The position numbers and the translations under genes are program-made. A DNA stretch of 64,000 nucleotides, taken from the NCBI GenBank assembly GCA_020633675.1, contig JACKDE010000003.1:682001-746000 (forward strand), given 5' to 3'. The stretch is from Deferribacteres bacterium. GTDB lineage: Bacteria > Zhuqueibacterota > Zhuqueibacteria > Zhuqueibacterales > Geothermadaptataceae. The notes below the pieces were generated by a model. The model saw nothing but the letters and a program-made list of their open reading frames with translations, did no database searches and was not told the DNA's origin. Shown in pieces: positions 19,685 through 28,905 of this stretch; positions within the stretch are counted from its first letter, which is position 1; each line of letters starts with the position of its first letter.

Positions 19685-20275
19685 TTACTTACCCAATACG
19701 CGCATAACTTTTTCTTGCAACACCGGTATCACTTCGCTGGCGAACCAACTGTTTTTGCGCTGCCAGATGTTGTTGCGCGGACTGGGATGCGGCAACGGAA
19801 AATAGCGGGGCAAATAGTCCTGAAAATTCAAGACTGTCTGGGTGAGTTGAGGTCGCGCGGCTGGGCCAAGATGATAATGCTGCGCATATTCGCCGACCAG
19901 CAAAGTCAGTGCAATTTCCGGCATGGCGGCTATGGCGCGCTGCTGCCAAAGCGGCACACATTCCGGTCGCGGCGGTGCATCACCGGAGCCTCTTTTGGCT
20001 TTGCCCGGATAGCAAAACCCCATTGGCAGCAACCCAATTTGGCCGGAATCATAAAAAACCTCGCGTGAAATGCCCATCCACGCACGCAGATTGTCGCCAG
20101 ATGCATCATCCCAGGGCACTCCGGAAGCATGCACACGCCGACCTGGCGCCTGCCCGACAATCAAAATACGGGCTTTTTCAGAAAGGGTAAAGATCGGATT
20201 TGGTCCGAATGGTAACTGATCATTGCAAACAGTGCAGCCGCGAATCTCTTTGCGCAAAAACGCAATTTTCTCCAT
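19685..20275 (-). CDS. Uracil-DNA glycosylase-family protein
   Basis: 196 residues. Motifs of the UDG superfamily are visible: GQAPGRRVHASGVPWDD with SGDNLRAWMG (active-site loop, about residues 45-70), MGFCYPGKAKRGSGDAPPRP, and the C-terminal PLPHPSPRN, equivalent to the HPSP DNA-intercalation loop. Such enzymes remove uracil or related bases from DNA to start base-excision repair. A single CxxC near the N-terminus (CTVC) is present without the four-cysteine cluster of family 4 enzymes, so it belongs to another branch. The gene stands alone, 116 bases downstream of the TPR gene. Confidence 0.88.
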   Translation of the reverse strand: MEKIAFLRKEIRGCTVCNDQLPFGPNPIFTLSEKARILIVGQAPGRRVHASGVPWDDASGDNLRAWMGISREVFYDSGQIGLLPMGFCYPGKAKRGSGDAPPRPECVPLWQQRAIAAMPEIALTLLVGEYAQHYHLGPAARPQLTQTVLNFQDYLPRYFPLPHPSPRNNIWQRKNSWFASEVIPVLQEKVMRVLGK

Positions 20276-20391
20276 ACCACACCTTATTTTTTGGCCATCA
20301 TCAGAATCACAATTTCATAGCTGCTGAAAATCAGACCATTTTCTCGAGGCGAAATCAGCTTGGTTGCTGCTCTTACCAATCAATACAGGGC

Positions 20392-21165
20392 TTACTTTGC
20401 CAAGTCTGGCAGTAAACTCTCTTTGACCCAACGGTAGGCAGGATTGATTGTCAGAGCGCGTTGGCAGGCGGCTAATGCAGGTGCATTTTCATCATCAACG
20501 CTATAAAATTCGCACAGCCAGGCAAAACATTCTGCATGGCCCCACTGTGGCGCCAGTATATCGTGCTGCTGAAAAGTGGCAAAAAGCTGTGAAGCTTTCT
20601 CCAGCAGTGCCCTCGCCTGTTTTCGACTCCCGCCCAAAAAGTCTGGTGTGTAATAGCTGGCCAGCGCTTGCAAAAACCGCACGCGCGGATTGTCCGGGGC
20701 CAGCTTGACAGCTTGCGTCATCATGCTTTTGCATTGCTGCGCCAGGCTCACCGCACGCCAGCCATCGAGGCCTGCCTGCTGCCCCATGCAGACTGCCAGC
20801 AAAGCTTGTGCTTCTGCAAATTCATCTCGCAGTTCAAGCGCTTGCTGCAAGTGCACAGCGGCCCGCGCAAAGGCGCGCCTGGCTTCGTCATGCTGCTTGG
20901 CTTGCAAAGCATAGTTGCCGAGCCGGAAATGGCAGTAGCCAAGATAGTAATGCCCCCATTGAGCATACAGACTGTCCCTTGCCGCCAGCTCGAAAAGGTC
21001 GCGCGCCTGCCGCATCAAGTCACCATCCCATTTGGTCATGCCTGACTTCATCAGTAGCTTGCCTTTCAGCAATGCACGATGCGCAGGCCCTTCTTCGCTT
21101 CGAGCATTCGTCACGCTGACCAGTGCAAGACAAGCGAATGCAACCCACCTGTATCGGCGTCTCAT
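20392..21165 (-). CDS. Secreted or periplasmic TPR-type helical repeat protein
   Basis: About 257 residues. The start at 21165 gives MRRRYRW, followed by a hydrophobic stretch and Ala-Arg-Ser, a probable signal peptide. The rest is alpha-helical with TPR-like spacing: YAQWGHYYLGYCHFRLGNYAL, AAVHLQQALELRDEFAEAQALLA and a final ALAACQRALTINPAYRWV. No catalytic motif is seen. The ATG overlaps the stop of the upstream DinB gene in a TAATG arrangement, implying translational coupling. Likely a scaffold with an unknown partner. Confidence 0.8.
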   Translation of the reverse strand: MRRRYRWVAFACLALVSVTNARSEEGPAHRALLKGKLLMKSGMTKWDGDLMRQARDLFELAARDSLYAQWGHYYLGYCHFRLGNYALQAKQHDEARRAFARAAVHLQQALELRDEFAEAQALLAVCMGQQAGLDGWRAVSLAQQCKSMMTQAVKLAPDNPRVRFLQALASYYTPDFLGGSRKQARALLEKASQLFATFQQHDILAPQWGHAECFAWLCEFYSVDDENAPALAACQRALTINPAYRWVKESLLPDLAK

Positions 21166-21626
21166 TACCTTACGCCCCACTCCCACATGCCAAATGCAAT
21201 TTTACGACTGGCTGCATGCCCGGATTGCTTGAGAGCCAGCATGATTTGGCCACGGTGATGCGATTCATGTGAGATGAGATAGCCAAGAAAGGCGGTTGGG
21301 TGCGGCTTAAAGCCTTTAATCCGGCCACCTTCAAAGCCGACTGCCAGCAGCTCTTTGATGGCCTGTCCGCTATCGATCAAATGTTGTGCCAGCATTTCCT
21401 TGCTCAGCGGAGTCTCTTTCGCCAGCTTGCTCAGCCCTTCACCCAGCTCCTTTTGCGCCGCATCAATCCACATTAGCCGGACATTATGGATGTGTGCAAA
21501 TTGCTGGCCGACACTCCGGCCTTTCGAGGCTGCAACATCTGAAAGGTTTTCATCTTCAAGACTCTCAAGAAGGTACAAATGAATTCGGTTGTGAATCTCC
21601 CAGGTATCGAGCATGTGTTCGATCAT
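21165..21626 (-). CDS. DinB-fold protein
   Basis: About 153 residues. The ATG at 21626 has GGGAG five to six bases upstream and gives MIEHMLDTWEIHNRIH; an ATG at 21638 is weaker. The metal-binding pattern of the DinB superfamily is complete: a mid-protein histidine in QQFAHIHNVRL and the C-terminal HESHHRGQIML. Related proteins include thiol-dependent transferases such as BstA-like and mycothiol/bacillithiol enzymes. It sits between a lipoprotein hydrolase (34 bases upstream) and a TPR gene (overlapping TAATG), so the three are probably one operon. The substrate cannot be told. Confidence 0.85.
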   Translation of the reverse strand: MIEHMLDTWEIHNRIHLYLLESLEDENLSDVAASKGRSVGQQFAHIHNVRLMWIDAAQKELGEGLSKLAKETPLSKEMLAQHLIDSGQAIKELLAVGFEGGRIKGFKPHPTAFLGYLISHESHHRGQIMLALKQSGHAASRKIAFGMWEWGVR

Positions 21627-21660
21627 GTACACTCCCATTTTTTCGATAAATGAAGGCGGA

Positions 21661-22452
21661 TTATTTTTGCGTGATCGCCTTTTGCAGAAAGGCTTCGACT
21701 ACCTGCCATTGCGGCTCGACCGAGCCATCGACGCGTGCCGGATTGAGCATGGATGAGCCATGTACGCCGTTTTCCGCAACATAGCTCTGATGCCCCATTT
21801 CCTGGAAATCGGCGAATTGCTTTGCCACATGCTCGTACTCCATCTCTCGTCGCGGCCTCAAAACCAGCAGCGGCGCCTTCAAGTCCTGTGCATATTCTGC
21901 GGGCTCGCAACCCGCCATCGGCTCGCCGGATGCTGGCGAGAATGCCAACACCGCGTCGATCGTCTCGGTGTTTTTCGCTGCCAATTGCACCACCAGTGCT
22001 GCGCTGTAGCTGCTGCCCCAGGCAATGTATTTGCCGGAAAAGCCCTGATCTTTTACAAACGCCAGGGCCGCTTCGAGATCCGCATAGGCATCGCAATAAC
22101 CAAATGACGGCTCGCCCGCAAGATGATCGACCGTGCGATTGTGCCCACCCAACCGGTCGCCGCCACGCCGCTGATCGATCGCCAGTGTGCTGAAGCCAAG
22201 AGTGTGCAACCTGGGCTTGAGCGAATCATATTCTGCGCGCGCATTGCCACCCCCTTGGTGAAACAACAAGATAAGCGGTGCAGATTTGCCTTTTTCATGA
22301 ATGAACAAATCGCCGAAAACGCTGATGGAGTCGCTGGTAAAGAATTGCACCTCGCTCGGATTTTCAGCTTGTGCTGGCGGCGACTGGCCGCATTTTAGCG
22401 CCATTCCGGCGGTCAGGAGTGCGGCAATTGAACAGCAAAAACGTCTTTTCAT
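21661..22452 (-). CDS. Alpha/beta-hydrolase lipoprotein, dienelactone-hydrolase-like
   Basis: About 263 residues. The N-terminus is a lipoprotein signal (MKRRFCCSIAALL ... ALKC), so the protein is probably anchored by lipid outside the cytoplasm. The hydrolase fold shows the oxyanion region LLFHQGGGNARAEY, a nucleophile elbow WGSSYSAAL and a candidate catalytic histidine in GVHGSSML. The elbow reads G-S-S-Y-S rather than the usual G-x-S-x-G, an unusual final residue. It could be an esterase or peptidase-like enzyme. First gene of a likely operon with the DinB and TPR genes. A start at 22458, two residues earlier, is also possible. Confidence 0.82.
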   Translation of the reverse strand: MKRRFCCSIAALLTAGMALKCGQSPPAQAENPSEVQFFTSDSISVFGDLFIHEKGKSAPLILLFHQGGGNARAEYDSLKPRLHTLGFSTLAIDQRRGGDRLGGHNRTVDHLAGEPSFGYCDAYADLEAALAFVKDQGFSGKYIAWGSSYSAALVVQLAAKNTETIDAVLAFSPASGEPMAGCEPAEYAQDLKAPLLVLRPRREMEYEHVAKQFADFQEMGHQSYVAENGVHGSSMLNPARVDGSVEPQWQVVEAFLQKAITQK

Positions 22453-23152
22453 CTGCATCCTTTCATTCTAGATCAAAATGATAGAGCATAATATGCTTCG
22501 AAAAGCCCGGGATGTCTTACCAATACGATGCAACGCGGCGCTACTTTGAACTATTCCAGATGTTTGCATGGATTTTGTCCCGGACAAGAACTCGGGTATT
22601 GTTATTCGCAAGCAGGTACAGTCACAAAAAGCCCTGATGGAGCTGCCTGTTGTGTGCTATGATTCGATCTGGAAATGGCCTGTTCCGACCTTTATTCGAT
22701 CGGCTCAGGCTGCTAATTGCATGTGAGGGCAACATCATATAGAAAGCGGGACAGGAAAGCAAAACATTTTGTTCAAGCCAGACATGTTAAGGATTAACCC
22801 CTTGTGTGAATTAAATAAGCCGTTTATGAGCACAAAATGGCCCAAATTGTCATGCCGGAGGCATCTATTTTGAGGTTTACGCGGAATATAGCGAAGTTTC
22901 CTCACGATGCCGAATAGATTCATCCTGAATGACAGGGATACTATTGTTACATAAAAACAATGGTTTATCTAAAAGGACTATTGCAAAAACAATTCACACA
23001 ACGCGTTAAGGATTATGGATAAAAATAAATTTTAAAGCGCTTTTGTCACAAATTGCTATTTGGCATTTTACAAAAATATGAATACTTTTAAAGCCGGAGG
23101 GTATTTGATCTCATTCTAAATCATCAAAATTTAAATTTCATCCCGAGGAAAA
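22453..23152. other. 700-base intergenic region, no convincing gene
   Basis: Divergent spacer between a minus-strand hydrolase and a plus-strand nitrilase. It is AT-richer than the genes. Bases about 22800-22960 have the look of a degenerate interspersed repeat (TCATGCCGGAGGCATCT, then CATCCTGAATGACAGGGA), a pattern often seen in intergenic repeats rather than in proteins. A 62-codon minus-strand frame there (22735-22923) has no recognisable family. Promoters for both flanking genes should lie at the two ends. Confidence 0.5.
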
Positions 23153-23974
23153 ATGTCTTTTCGTGTTGGATATTTGCAATTTCAACCTGTTTCGGGGAAA
23201 CCGCACGAAAACGTGCAGACGATATTGCGGGCTTTAGAGTACGTCGAAGCGGATTTGCTGGTGCTGCCGGAGTTAGCCTTTACCGGATATTTGTTCGAAA
23301 ATCGCGAGGCGCTGTACAGATTGGCTGAAGAGCCGCAGCAATCAGTTATCGTTGAGCGCCTCATCTCCCTGTGTAAAACGCGAGATCTGCATATTGTAAC
23401 CGGTTTTGCTGAAAAACTGGGCGACAAAGTATTTAACAGCGCGCTGCTGCTAGGGCCAAACGGGCTGTTGCACTCCTATCGCAAATTACACCTTTTCAAT
23501 CTGGAGAAGCAGTGGTTTGACGCCGGCGATCTCCCGCTGAGCGTTCAATCCGTGCGCGGCGTCAAAATTGGCATGATGATCTGTTTCGACTGGATTTTCC
23601 CGGAAGTGGCGCGCGCATTGGCATTGCAAGGCGCTCAAATTTTATGCCATCCATCCAATTTGGTGTTACACTATTGCCAGGATGCGATGCAAACACGCTG
23701 CCTCGAAAATGGCGTTTTCGCCGTGACCTGCAACCGGGTCGGCGCCGAAAAAACAGGCACAGTCGAGCTCACTTTCACCGGACAGAGCCAGATTGTCGCG
23801 CCAAAGGGCAAAATGTTGCATCGCGCGCCAAAGCATGAACAACTGCTTTTCATCACGGAAATCGATCCACAACTGGCGAACGCCAAGCAGATCACCGAAC
23901 GCAACGACATGCTGGTCGATCGCCGGCCAGATTTTTACTGTGATCTATGGCAACAAAAAGAGGGAAGTGCATGA
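23153..23974 (+). CDS. Carbon-nitrogen hydrolase (nitrilase superfamily)
   Basis: 273 residues, normal for the superfamily. The catalytic Glu-Lys-Cys triad is visible: E in LPELAFTGY (near residue 40), K in YRKLHLFN (near 110) and C in MICFDWIFPE (near 145). Such enzymes hydrolyse amides, nitriles or carbamoyl groups of small molecules in the cytoplasm; the exact substrate cannot be told. CCGAGGAAA precedes the ATG at 23153. The stop overlaps the ATG of the downstream methyltransferase (ATGA), so the two are translationally coupled. Confidence 0.93.
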   Translation: MSFRVGYLQFQPVSGKPHENVQTILRALEYVEADLLVLPELAFTGYLFENREALYRLAEEPQQSVIVERLISLCKTRDLHIVTGFAEKLGDKVFNSALLLGPNGLLHSYRKLHLFNLEKQWFDAGDLPLSVQSVRGVKIGMMICFDWIFPEVARALALQGAQILCHPSNLVLHYCQDAMQTRCLENGVFAVTCNRVGAEKTGTVELTFTGQSQIVAPKGKMLHRAPKHEQLLFITEIDPQLANAKQITERNDMLVDRRPDFYCDLWQQKEGSA

Positions 23975-24600
23975 AAAATCTGCTTGAAACGTTTGGCCAA
24001 ATTGACATCTATTTATTTGATCAGCTTTTAAAGGGAAGGATTCAGCCAGGCATGTGTGTGCTCGATGCAGGCTGCGGCAGCGGGCGCAATATACATTACC
24101 TGTTACAGCAGGAATTTGATGTGCACGGCATTGACCAGTCAGCCGCAGCAATTGAAACGGTACGCACCCTTGCAAAGCAGCTCGGATATGTTGATGCGGA
24201 GAGCAGATTTCAGCTTCAGGATGTCTGCAAAATGTCCTTTGCCGATAGGAGCTTCGATATTGTCATCAGCAGCGCGGTACTGCATTTCGCTCGCGATGAG
24301 CAGCACTTCAAAGCGATGATGGATGAAATGTGGCGTGTGCTCAAACCATCCGGAATGTTCTTTGCCCGGCTCGCTTCATCGATCGGTATCGAAGCACTGA
24401 TCGAAAATCATGGTGACAGACGCTTTGGACTTCCGGACGGCAGCGAGCGTTTTTTGGTGGATGAAGCCATGCTCAGAGCCAAAACACAGCAACTCGGGGG
24501 AACCTTTCTCGAGCCAATTAAAACCGTCAATGTAGAAAACAAGCGCTGCATGACCACCTGGTGCCTGCGCAAAAATTCTTCAATCCACAAAGATCACTGA
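23971..24600 (+). CDS. Class I SAM-dependent methyltransferase
   Basis: About 209 residues. The SAM-binding motif I is VLDAGCGSGRNIHYLL, followed by the acidic HGIDQSAAAIE loop, a QLQDVCKMSF motif and the WRVLKPSGMFF post-motif, all typical of the Methyltransf_11 group. The ATG at 23971 overlaps the nitrilase stop in ATGA, and GAGGGAAG supplies the ribosome-binding site; an in-frame start at 23947 would lie inside the nitrilase. Substrate unknown. Its 3' end overlaps the convergent xylulokinase gene by 7 bases. Confidence 0.9.
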   Translation: MKNLLETFGQIDIYLFDQLLKGRIQPGMCVLDAGCGSGRNIHYLLQQEFDVHGIDQSAAAIETVRTLAKQLGYVDAESRFQLQDVCKMSFADRSFDIVISSAVLHFARDEQHFKAMMDEMWRVLKPSGMFFARLASSIGIEALIENHGDRRFGLPDGSERFLVDEAMLRAKTQQLGGTFLEPIKTVNVENKRCMTTWCLRKNSSIHKDH

Positions 24601-26144
24601 TCTGAGTCCACTATCGACTGTCGTGCGCTATCTGCCTGTTGAAAAGATGACCTCAGAGTCGGATAGAGAGAGCGGTAAATCGTATAGCCTTGCTGATAAA
24701 TGCCTGCGTTTTTGGCGTCGGGCTCGAGACGATTGGTCACCTTGATGGTTGCGCGACAGGCTTCGGCAACTGAGCTGTACCTGCCGGTACCGACTGCAGC
24801 GAGTAGCGCCACACCGAAAGCCGGGCCTTCATCCATGTTGATGGTCACTACCGGGATATCGAACACATCCGCCAGCATTTGCCGCCACAACGAGCTGCGC
24901 GCGCCGCCACCGGATGCCCGAATTTCATGAATAGCAGTGCCGCGCGCTCGCATCAGGTCCAGGCAGTCGCGTAAGCTGTAGCTCACCCCTTCCATCACGG
25001 CCCGTGCGAGGTGATTTTTATTGTGCGAAAGTGACAGCCCGAAAAAGACACCACGTGCATAGGCATCGGCATGCGGAGTACGCTCACCGCTTAAATACGG
25101 CAAAAAATACAATCCATCGCTGCCGGGATCAGCCGACGCTGCCATTTTGGTCATCACATTGTATGGCTCTTTATTCTGCTTGCGCGCCAGTTCACTCTCA
25201 TGATCAAAAATGGTGTTACGCAGCCACTGCCACGAGCCACCCGCAGCAAGGGTCACGCCCATTTGATGCCATGCATCCGGAACAGCATGACAAAATGTAT
25301 GCAATCCGCCGTCCGGATCGTAGGCCGGCGTTTCTGCATAGGCGAACACCACACCGGATGTGCCTAACACCGCCGATACGATACCGGGCTCGACGATGCC
25401 ATTGCCGACCGCTCCTGCAGCCTGATCTCCCCCTCCACCGACAATTGGGGTCCCTTCTGCCAGCCCTGTTTCTTCAGCAGCACGTTTCGATACCTTGCTG
25501 CTGATTTCGAATGATTCATAGCTTGCCGGCATCATCGATATTGGCAGTTCGAGCCGGTCAAGCATTTCCTGTGACCAGGTGCGATGCTCCACATCGAACA
25601 GCAGGGTGCCGGAGGCGTCCGACACTTCGGTAGCGAATTCACCGGACAAACGAAATCGGATGTAATCCTTTGGCAGTAAAACTTTGTCAAGTTGTTTAAA
25701 AGCATCCGGTTCATTATTGCGGAGCCACAGGATTTTTGGGGCAGTAAATCCGGTCAGCGCTGGATTACGGGTCAGTTCGAGCAGCTTTTGCTGGCTGATG
25801 ACGCTGTTCAACCATTCGACCTCCGCTACAGTGCGTTGATCGTTCCACAGCAAGGCCGGCCGGATCACATCATGCTTTTTGTTGAGAAAAACCGAGCCGT
25901 GCATTTGTCCGGACAGGCCGATGCCTGCGACATTATTTCCAGAAACATTCGCCATGCGCAAAACATCGCGAACGGTTTTCACCAAGGCCTGCCACCAGTC
26001 TTCCGGAGCCTGCTCAGTCCACCCTGGCCTGGGAATTTGCAGCGGGTACGTTGCGGTCGATTGTGCCAGCAGCTTGCCGTCGCGATCGATCAATATGGTT
26101 TTTGTTCCACTGGTGCCGATATCAATGCCTAAAAAACAGCTCAT
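24594..26144 (-). CDS. xylB: Xylulokinase
   Basis: About 516 residues, normal for XylB. It phosphorylates D-xylulose to xylulose 5-phosphate for the pentose phosphate pathway. FGGY-kinase features: FLGIDIGTSGTKTILID at the N-terminus, SGQMHGSV, DASGTLLFDV, the GGGGDQAAGAVGNG ATP-site block and the C-terminal RASGGGARSSLWRQMLADVF. The ATG at 26144 has GGAG six bases upstream; the frame continues far upstream without protein-like sequence. No xylose isomerase or xylose transporter is adjacent. It converges on the methyltransferase gene with a 7-base overlap. Confidence 0.94.
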   Translation of the reverse strand: MSCFLGIDIGTSGTKTILIDRDGKLLAQSTATYPLQIPRPGWTEQAPEDWWQALVKTVRDVLRMANVSGNNVAGIGLSGQMHGSVFLNKKHDVIRPALLWNDQRTVAEVEWLNSVISQQKLLELTRNPALTGFTAPKILWLRNNEPDAFKQLDKVLLPKDYIRFRLSGEFATEVSDASGTLLFDVEHRTWSQEMLDRLELPISMMPASYESFEISSKVSKRAAEETGLAEGTPIVGGGGDQAAGAVGNGIVEPGIVSAVLGTSGVVFAYAETPAYDPDGGLHTFCHAVPDAWHQMGVTLAAGGSWQWLRNTIFDHESELARKQNKEPYNVMTKMAASADPGSDGLYFLPYLSGERTPHADAYARGVFFGLSLSHNKNHLARAVMEGVSYSLRDCLDLMRARGTAIHEIRASGGGARSSLWRQMLADVFDIPVVTINMDEGPAFGVALLAAVGTGRYSSVAEACRATIKVTNRLEPDAKNAGIYQQGYTIYRSLYPTLRSSFQQADSARQSIVDSDQ

Positions 26145-26485
26145 TTTGTGCTCCATTTTGTCAGAAAGCTTTAAAGTCAGTGATTTGATGACAATTTGCA
26201 GGCTTTGCCCTGTATTGATACGTTCTTTACAATAGCCGTAGAATAAACTCAATATAGAAATCAATTGAACGCCATGAAAAAAATATCGGTATTCTTCAGA
26301 GTTTTTACGGCGCATAGTCGTCCCTGGATCGAATCAATATATGACCCCGCAAAAAACAGGGCAAGCAGGATCGGCTCAGTCTTAATTTTCTTAAACAAAT
26401 TTCAAAAGCATGCGTATCATGACGCCGTGCATCTGCAATTCCAGTGCTAGTTTCCACCCAAAATCACTCGAGAGGGAGACATTCC
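26145..26485. other. 341-base divergent intergenic region
   Basis: AT-rich spacer between xylB (minus) and the glycine-rich repeat protein (plus). It must hold both promoters, but no clear -35/-10 pair was distinguished by eye. AGAGGGAG at 26470-26477 is the ribosome-binding site of the following gene. No gene, RNA or repeat was recognised. Confidence 0.5.
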
Positions 26486-27613
26486 ATGAAGAGCAAAAAG
26501 CTAATCTGCGGTCTTGCTGTTTTAGCAATATTTGCTATGCAAAGCGCAATCCAGGCGCAATCCAGTCTGGATATCCCCAGCAGGCATTTCGGCCTGAGCA
26601 TCGGCAACTCACACACATTTTCGGGTATCCGCATCAATTTTCGCGATCGCGATGTCCGGCGCATCAATGGTTTGAACTTGACCATATGGAAGGCTGCAAG
26701 AGAGCCTCGTGGCGAAATCAATGGCATTGGATTGGGTATTTTCGGCCCCGCCGGAGCACGGCTCAACGGCTTGATGGTCGGTGTCGCTGGCGTTGAAGCG
26801 CAGGAGACGTTTTCCGGGATAGGCCTCGGCCTGCTCGGTGTCGGTGCCGGCGACAAGGTGAGCGGCCTGGCAATCGGCGGCCTTGGTGTTGGGGGAGGCG
26901 GCGATGTCGAAGGCATTATGATTGGAGGGCTCGGTGCCGGAGCTGGCGGCAATGTCAAAGGGATCGTAATTGGTGGATTGGGGGCTGGTGCAGGCGGAGA
27001 TTTGCACGGCATTTCGATCGGTGGGCTCGGCTCGGGCGCAGGTGGCAATGTCACCGGTATTCACATCGGAGGGCTGGGGACTGGTGCGGGTGGCAATTTC
27101 ACCGGCATCGGCATCGGCTTGCTCGGGGTTGGCGCAGGAGAAGACGCCACGGGCATTTTTATCGGCGGCATCGGCTCCGGCAGCGGCCAAAACATGACCG
27201 GACTGAGCATCGGGGGCATCGGCACCGGCGCTGGCGGTGTGATGAGGGGCATTGCGATTGGCGGCGTTGGCGTCGGCGCCGGGGAATCGCTGAACGGGCT
27301 AGCAATTGCCGTTGGTGCTGCTGGCGCGCCGGTAGTTAAAGGCATTACCATTGCCGGGGCTGCGGCCGGTGGCGAAGAAGTGACCGGACTGGCGATCGCT
27401 GGTGGTTATATTAAAATTCAGGATGAAGGGCGTTTACGCGGCGTTTCCGTCAGTGCATTCAACCATATCAAAGGCGAGCAGCAGGGATTGAGCATTGGGA
27501 TATTCAATTTTGCCAACAAGCTCAAAGGCATCCAAATAGGTGTGCTCAATTATGCCAAAAACAATCCAAAATGGTTGCGTCTTCTGCCTGTGATCAACGC
27601 GCATTTGCGGTAA
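26486..27613 (+). CDS. Secreted glycine-rich repeat protein (16-residue solenoid-like repeats)
   Basis: About 375 residues. The ATG at 26486 follows AGAGGGAG and gives a signal peptide ending IQAQ. After a ~100-residue head come at least ten back-to-back 16-residue units, for example GLGAGAGGNVKGIVIG and GLGTGAGGNFTGIGIG, spanning nucleotides 26831-27310. Each pairs a Gly/Ala-rich half with an alternating G-I-x-I-G strand, as expected for a tightly wound beta-solenoid. The C-terminal part (GLSIGIFNFA, GIQIGVLNYA) resembles LA_2272-type surface repeats of Leptospira and Bacteroidetes, which I recall but did not search. No sorting domain is present. Surface or periplasmic structural role inferred. 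Confidence 0.85.
   Translation: MKSKKLICGLAVLAIFAMQSAIQAQSSLDIPSRHFGLSIGNSHTFSGIRINFRDRDVRRINGLNLTIWKAAREPRGEINGIGLGIFGPAGARLNGLMVGVAGVEAQETFSGIGLGLLGVGAGDKVSGLAIGGLGVGGGGDVEGIMIGGLGAGAGGNVKGIVIGGLGAGAGGDLHGISIGGLGSGAGGNVTGIHIGGLGTGAGGNFTGIGIGLLGVGAGEDATGIFIGGIGSGSGQNMTGLSIGGIGTGAGGVMRGIAIGGVGVGAGESLNGLAIAVGAAGAPVVKGITIAGAAAGGEEVTGLAIAGGYIKIQDEGRLRGVSVSAFNHIKGEQQGLSIGIFNFANKLKGIQIGVLNYAKNNPKWLRLLPVINAHLR
26831..27310 (+). repeat. Ten in-frame 48-bp coding repeats
   Basis: Ten consecutive 48-base units encode 16 residues each with the pattern G-[LIV]-G-x-G-x-G-x-x-x-x-G-[IL]-x-I-G. Protein spacing is exact, while the DNA has diverged, so the array is old and selected at protein level. More degenerate units flank it on both sides. 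Confidence 0.9.
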
Positions 27614-27789
27614 CAATCATCATCCGCTAAACAGTATCGCGTGCTAACGCAAAACTGGTTTGCAACAAATGAAGTCGAGCTTTTGTCTGCATTGGGGGCG
27701 GAACAATAGCTTATGTGGCTTGCCCCGCACAGAGCACTATCGAAGCAACAGATGAATCGGACGGTTGAACAAATGAAAGGGAAATCATC

Positions 27790-28905
27790 GTGACACGATA
27801 CACGAAACCCATCATTCTGTCGATTTTAACTTTATTAGGGGCAACCACAGCTTATTCGCAGACCGTCCCGTTTGACTCTGATCGTTGGGATATCCAGGGA
27901 AGCGAGAGCCGCGTCGAAGAGTATCGCGGTCAAAAAGCGCTTTATCTGAAGGGTGGTTACGCTACACTCAAAGATGTTGAATTCACCAATGGCATCATCG
28001 AGTTCGACATCGCTGTAACTGGAGAGCGCGGATTTATGGGTGCATTTTGGCGCATGCAAAGTAGCGGAAACTTTGAGGAATTCTACATCCGCCCGCACCA
28101 ATCCGGCAATCCCGATGCCAACCAGTACACACCTGCCTTTTTCGGCAATACAGCCTGGCAACTTTACTACGGCGAAGACTATAGCGCGCCGGTCAAATAC
28201 ATCTTCAACGAATGGATGCACATCAAAATCGTCGTTTCTGGCAAACAGGCAGAGATTTACATTCGGGATATGGAAAAGCCGGCAGTTATCGTGCATGAAC
28301 TAAAGCGAGATGTGAAGGCAGGCAAAATCGGTGTGCTCAATCCCGGCAACTTCACACACGCTCACTTCGCTAATTTCCGCTTCAAGTTATTGGAAAATAT
28401 CAAGCTTGCTTCCAAGTCAAAAGAACCGGAAATACCGCCCGCAGGTACGATCATGTCATGGCAGGTCTCGAGTACCATTGATGAAAAATCATTGGAAAAC
28501 AAATTTTTGCTCAGCGATACGGGCAGACAGAATTTAACCTGGACGACCATCGGATGCGAAAAAACCGGCATCGCCAATCTCGCCCGCATTCAAGGCATCC
28601 AACCGAATAAAAATACGGTTTTTGCCAAAGTCACTATCCGTTCCGACAACGATCAGATCAAAAAAATTCAATTCGGCTACAGCGACCGCATCAAAGTTTA
28701 TTGCAACAACCACCTGATCTATAGCGGTAGCAACGACTACCAATCCCGCGACTATCGCTATCTCGGCACAATTGGCTATTTCGACGCTGTCTATTTGCCG
28801 CTCAAAAAAGGCGAAAACGAGTTATGGCTGGCAGTTTCCGAAAACTTTGGCGGCTGGGGAATTATGGCAAAAATTGAAGATATGAGCGGAATTGCATTCA
28901 AATGA
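27790..28905 (+). CDS. Secreted concanavalin-like (LamG/DUF1080-type) protein
   Basis: 371 residues. A GTG start at 27790 follows AAAGGGAAA, and the protein opens with a signal peptide (MTRYTKPIILSILTLL ... AYSQ). Residues about 25-205 look like a concanavalin/LamG-type jelly roll: NGIIEFDIAV, GFMGAFWRMQ, EEFYIRPHQSG, NEWMHIKIVVSG and a closing FANFRFKLLE strand. Residues about 220-365 form a second beta domain (FGYSDRIKVYCNNHLIYSG ... KKGENELWLAVSENFGGWG), resembling carbohydrate-binding galactose-binding-like modules. Likely sugar binding; no catalytic residues are claimed. It follows the glycine-rich gene by 176 bases. Confidence 0.8.
   Translation: MTRYTKPIILSILTLLGATTAYSQTVPFDSDRWDIQGSESRVEEYRGQKALYLKGGYATLKDVEFTNGIIEFDIAVTGERGFMGAFWRMQSSGNFEEFYIRPHQSGNPDANQYTPAFFGNTAWQLYYGEDYSAPVKYIFNEWMHIKIVVSGKQAEIYIRDMEKPAVIVHELKRDVKAGKIGVLNPGNFTHAHFANFRFKLLENIKLASKSKEPEIPPAGTIMSWQVSSTIDEKSLENKFLLSDTGRQNLTWTTIGCEKTGIANLARIQGIQPNKNTVFAKVTIRSDNDQIKKIQFGYSDRIKVYCNNHLIYSGSNDYQSRDYRYLGTIGYFDAVYLPLKKGENELWLAVSENFGGWGIMAKIEDMSGIAFK

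Noticed and set aside
22735..22923. 62-codon minus-strand frame in the 22.5-23.1 kb gap
   Set aside because: No family, no ribosome-binding site and repeat-like composition.
26464..27190. Minus-strand frames rich in Pro/Ala opposite the glycine-rich gene
   Set aside because: They are the complement of glycine codons, not coding.
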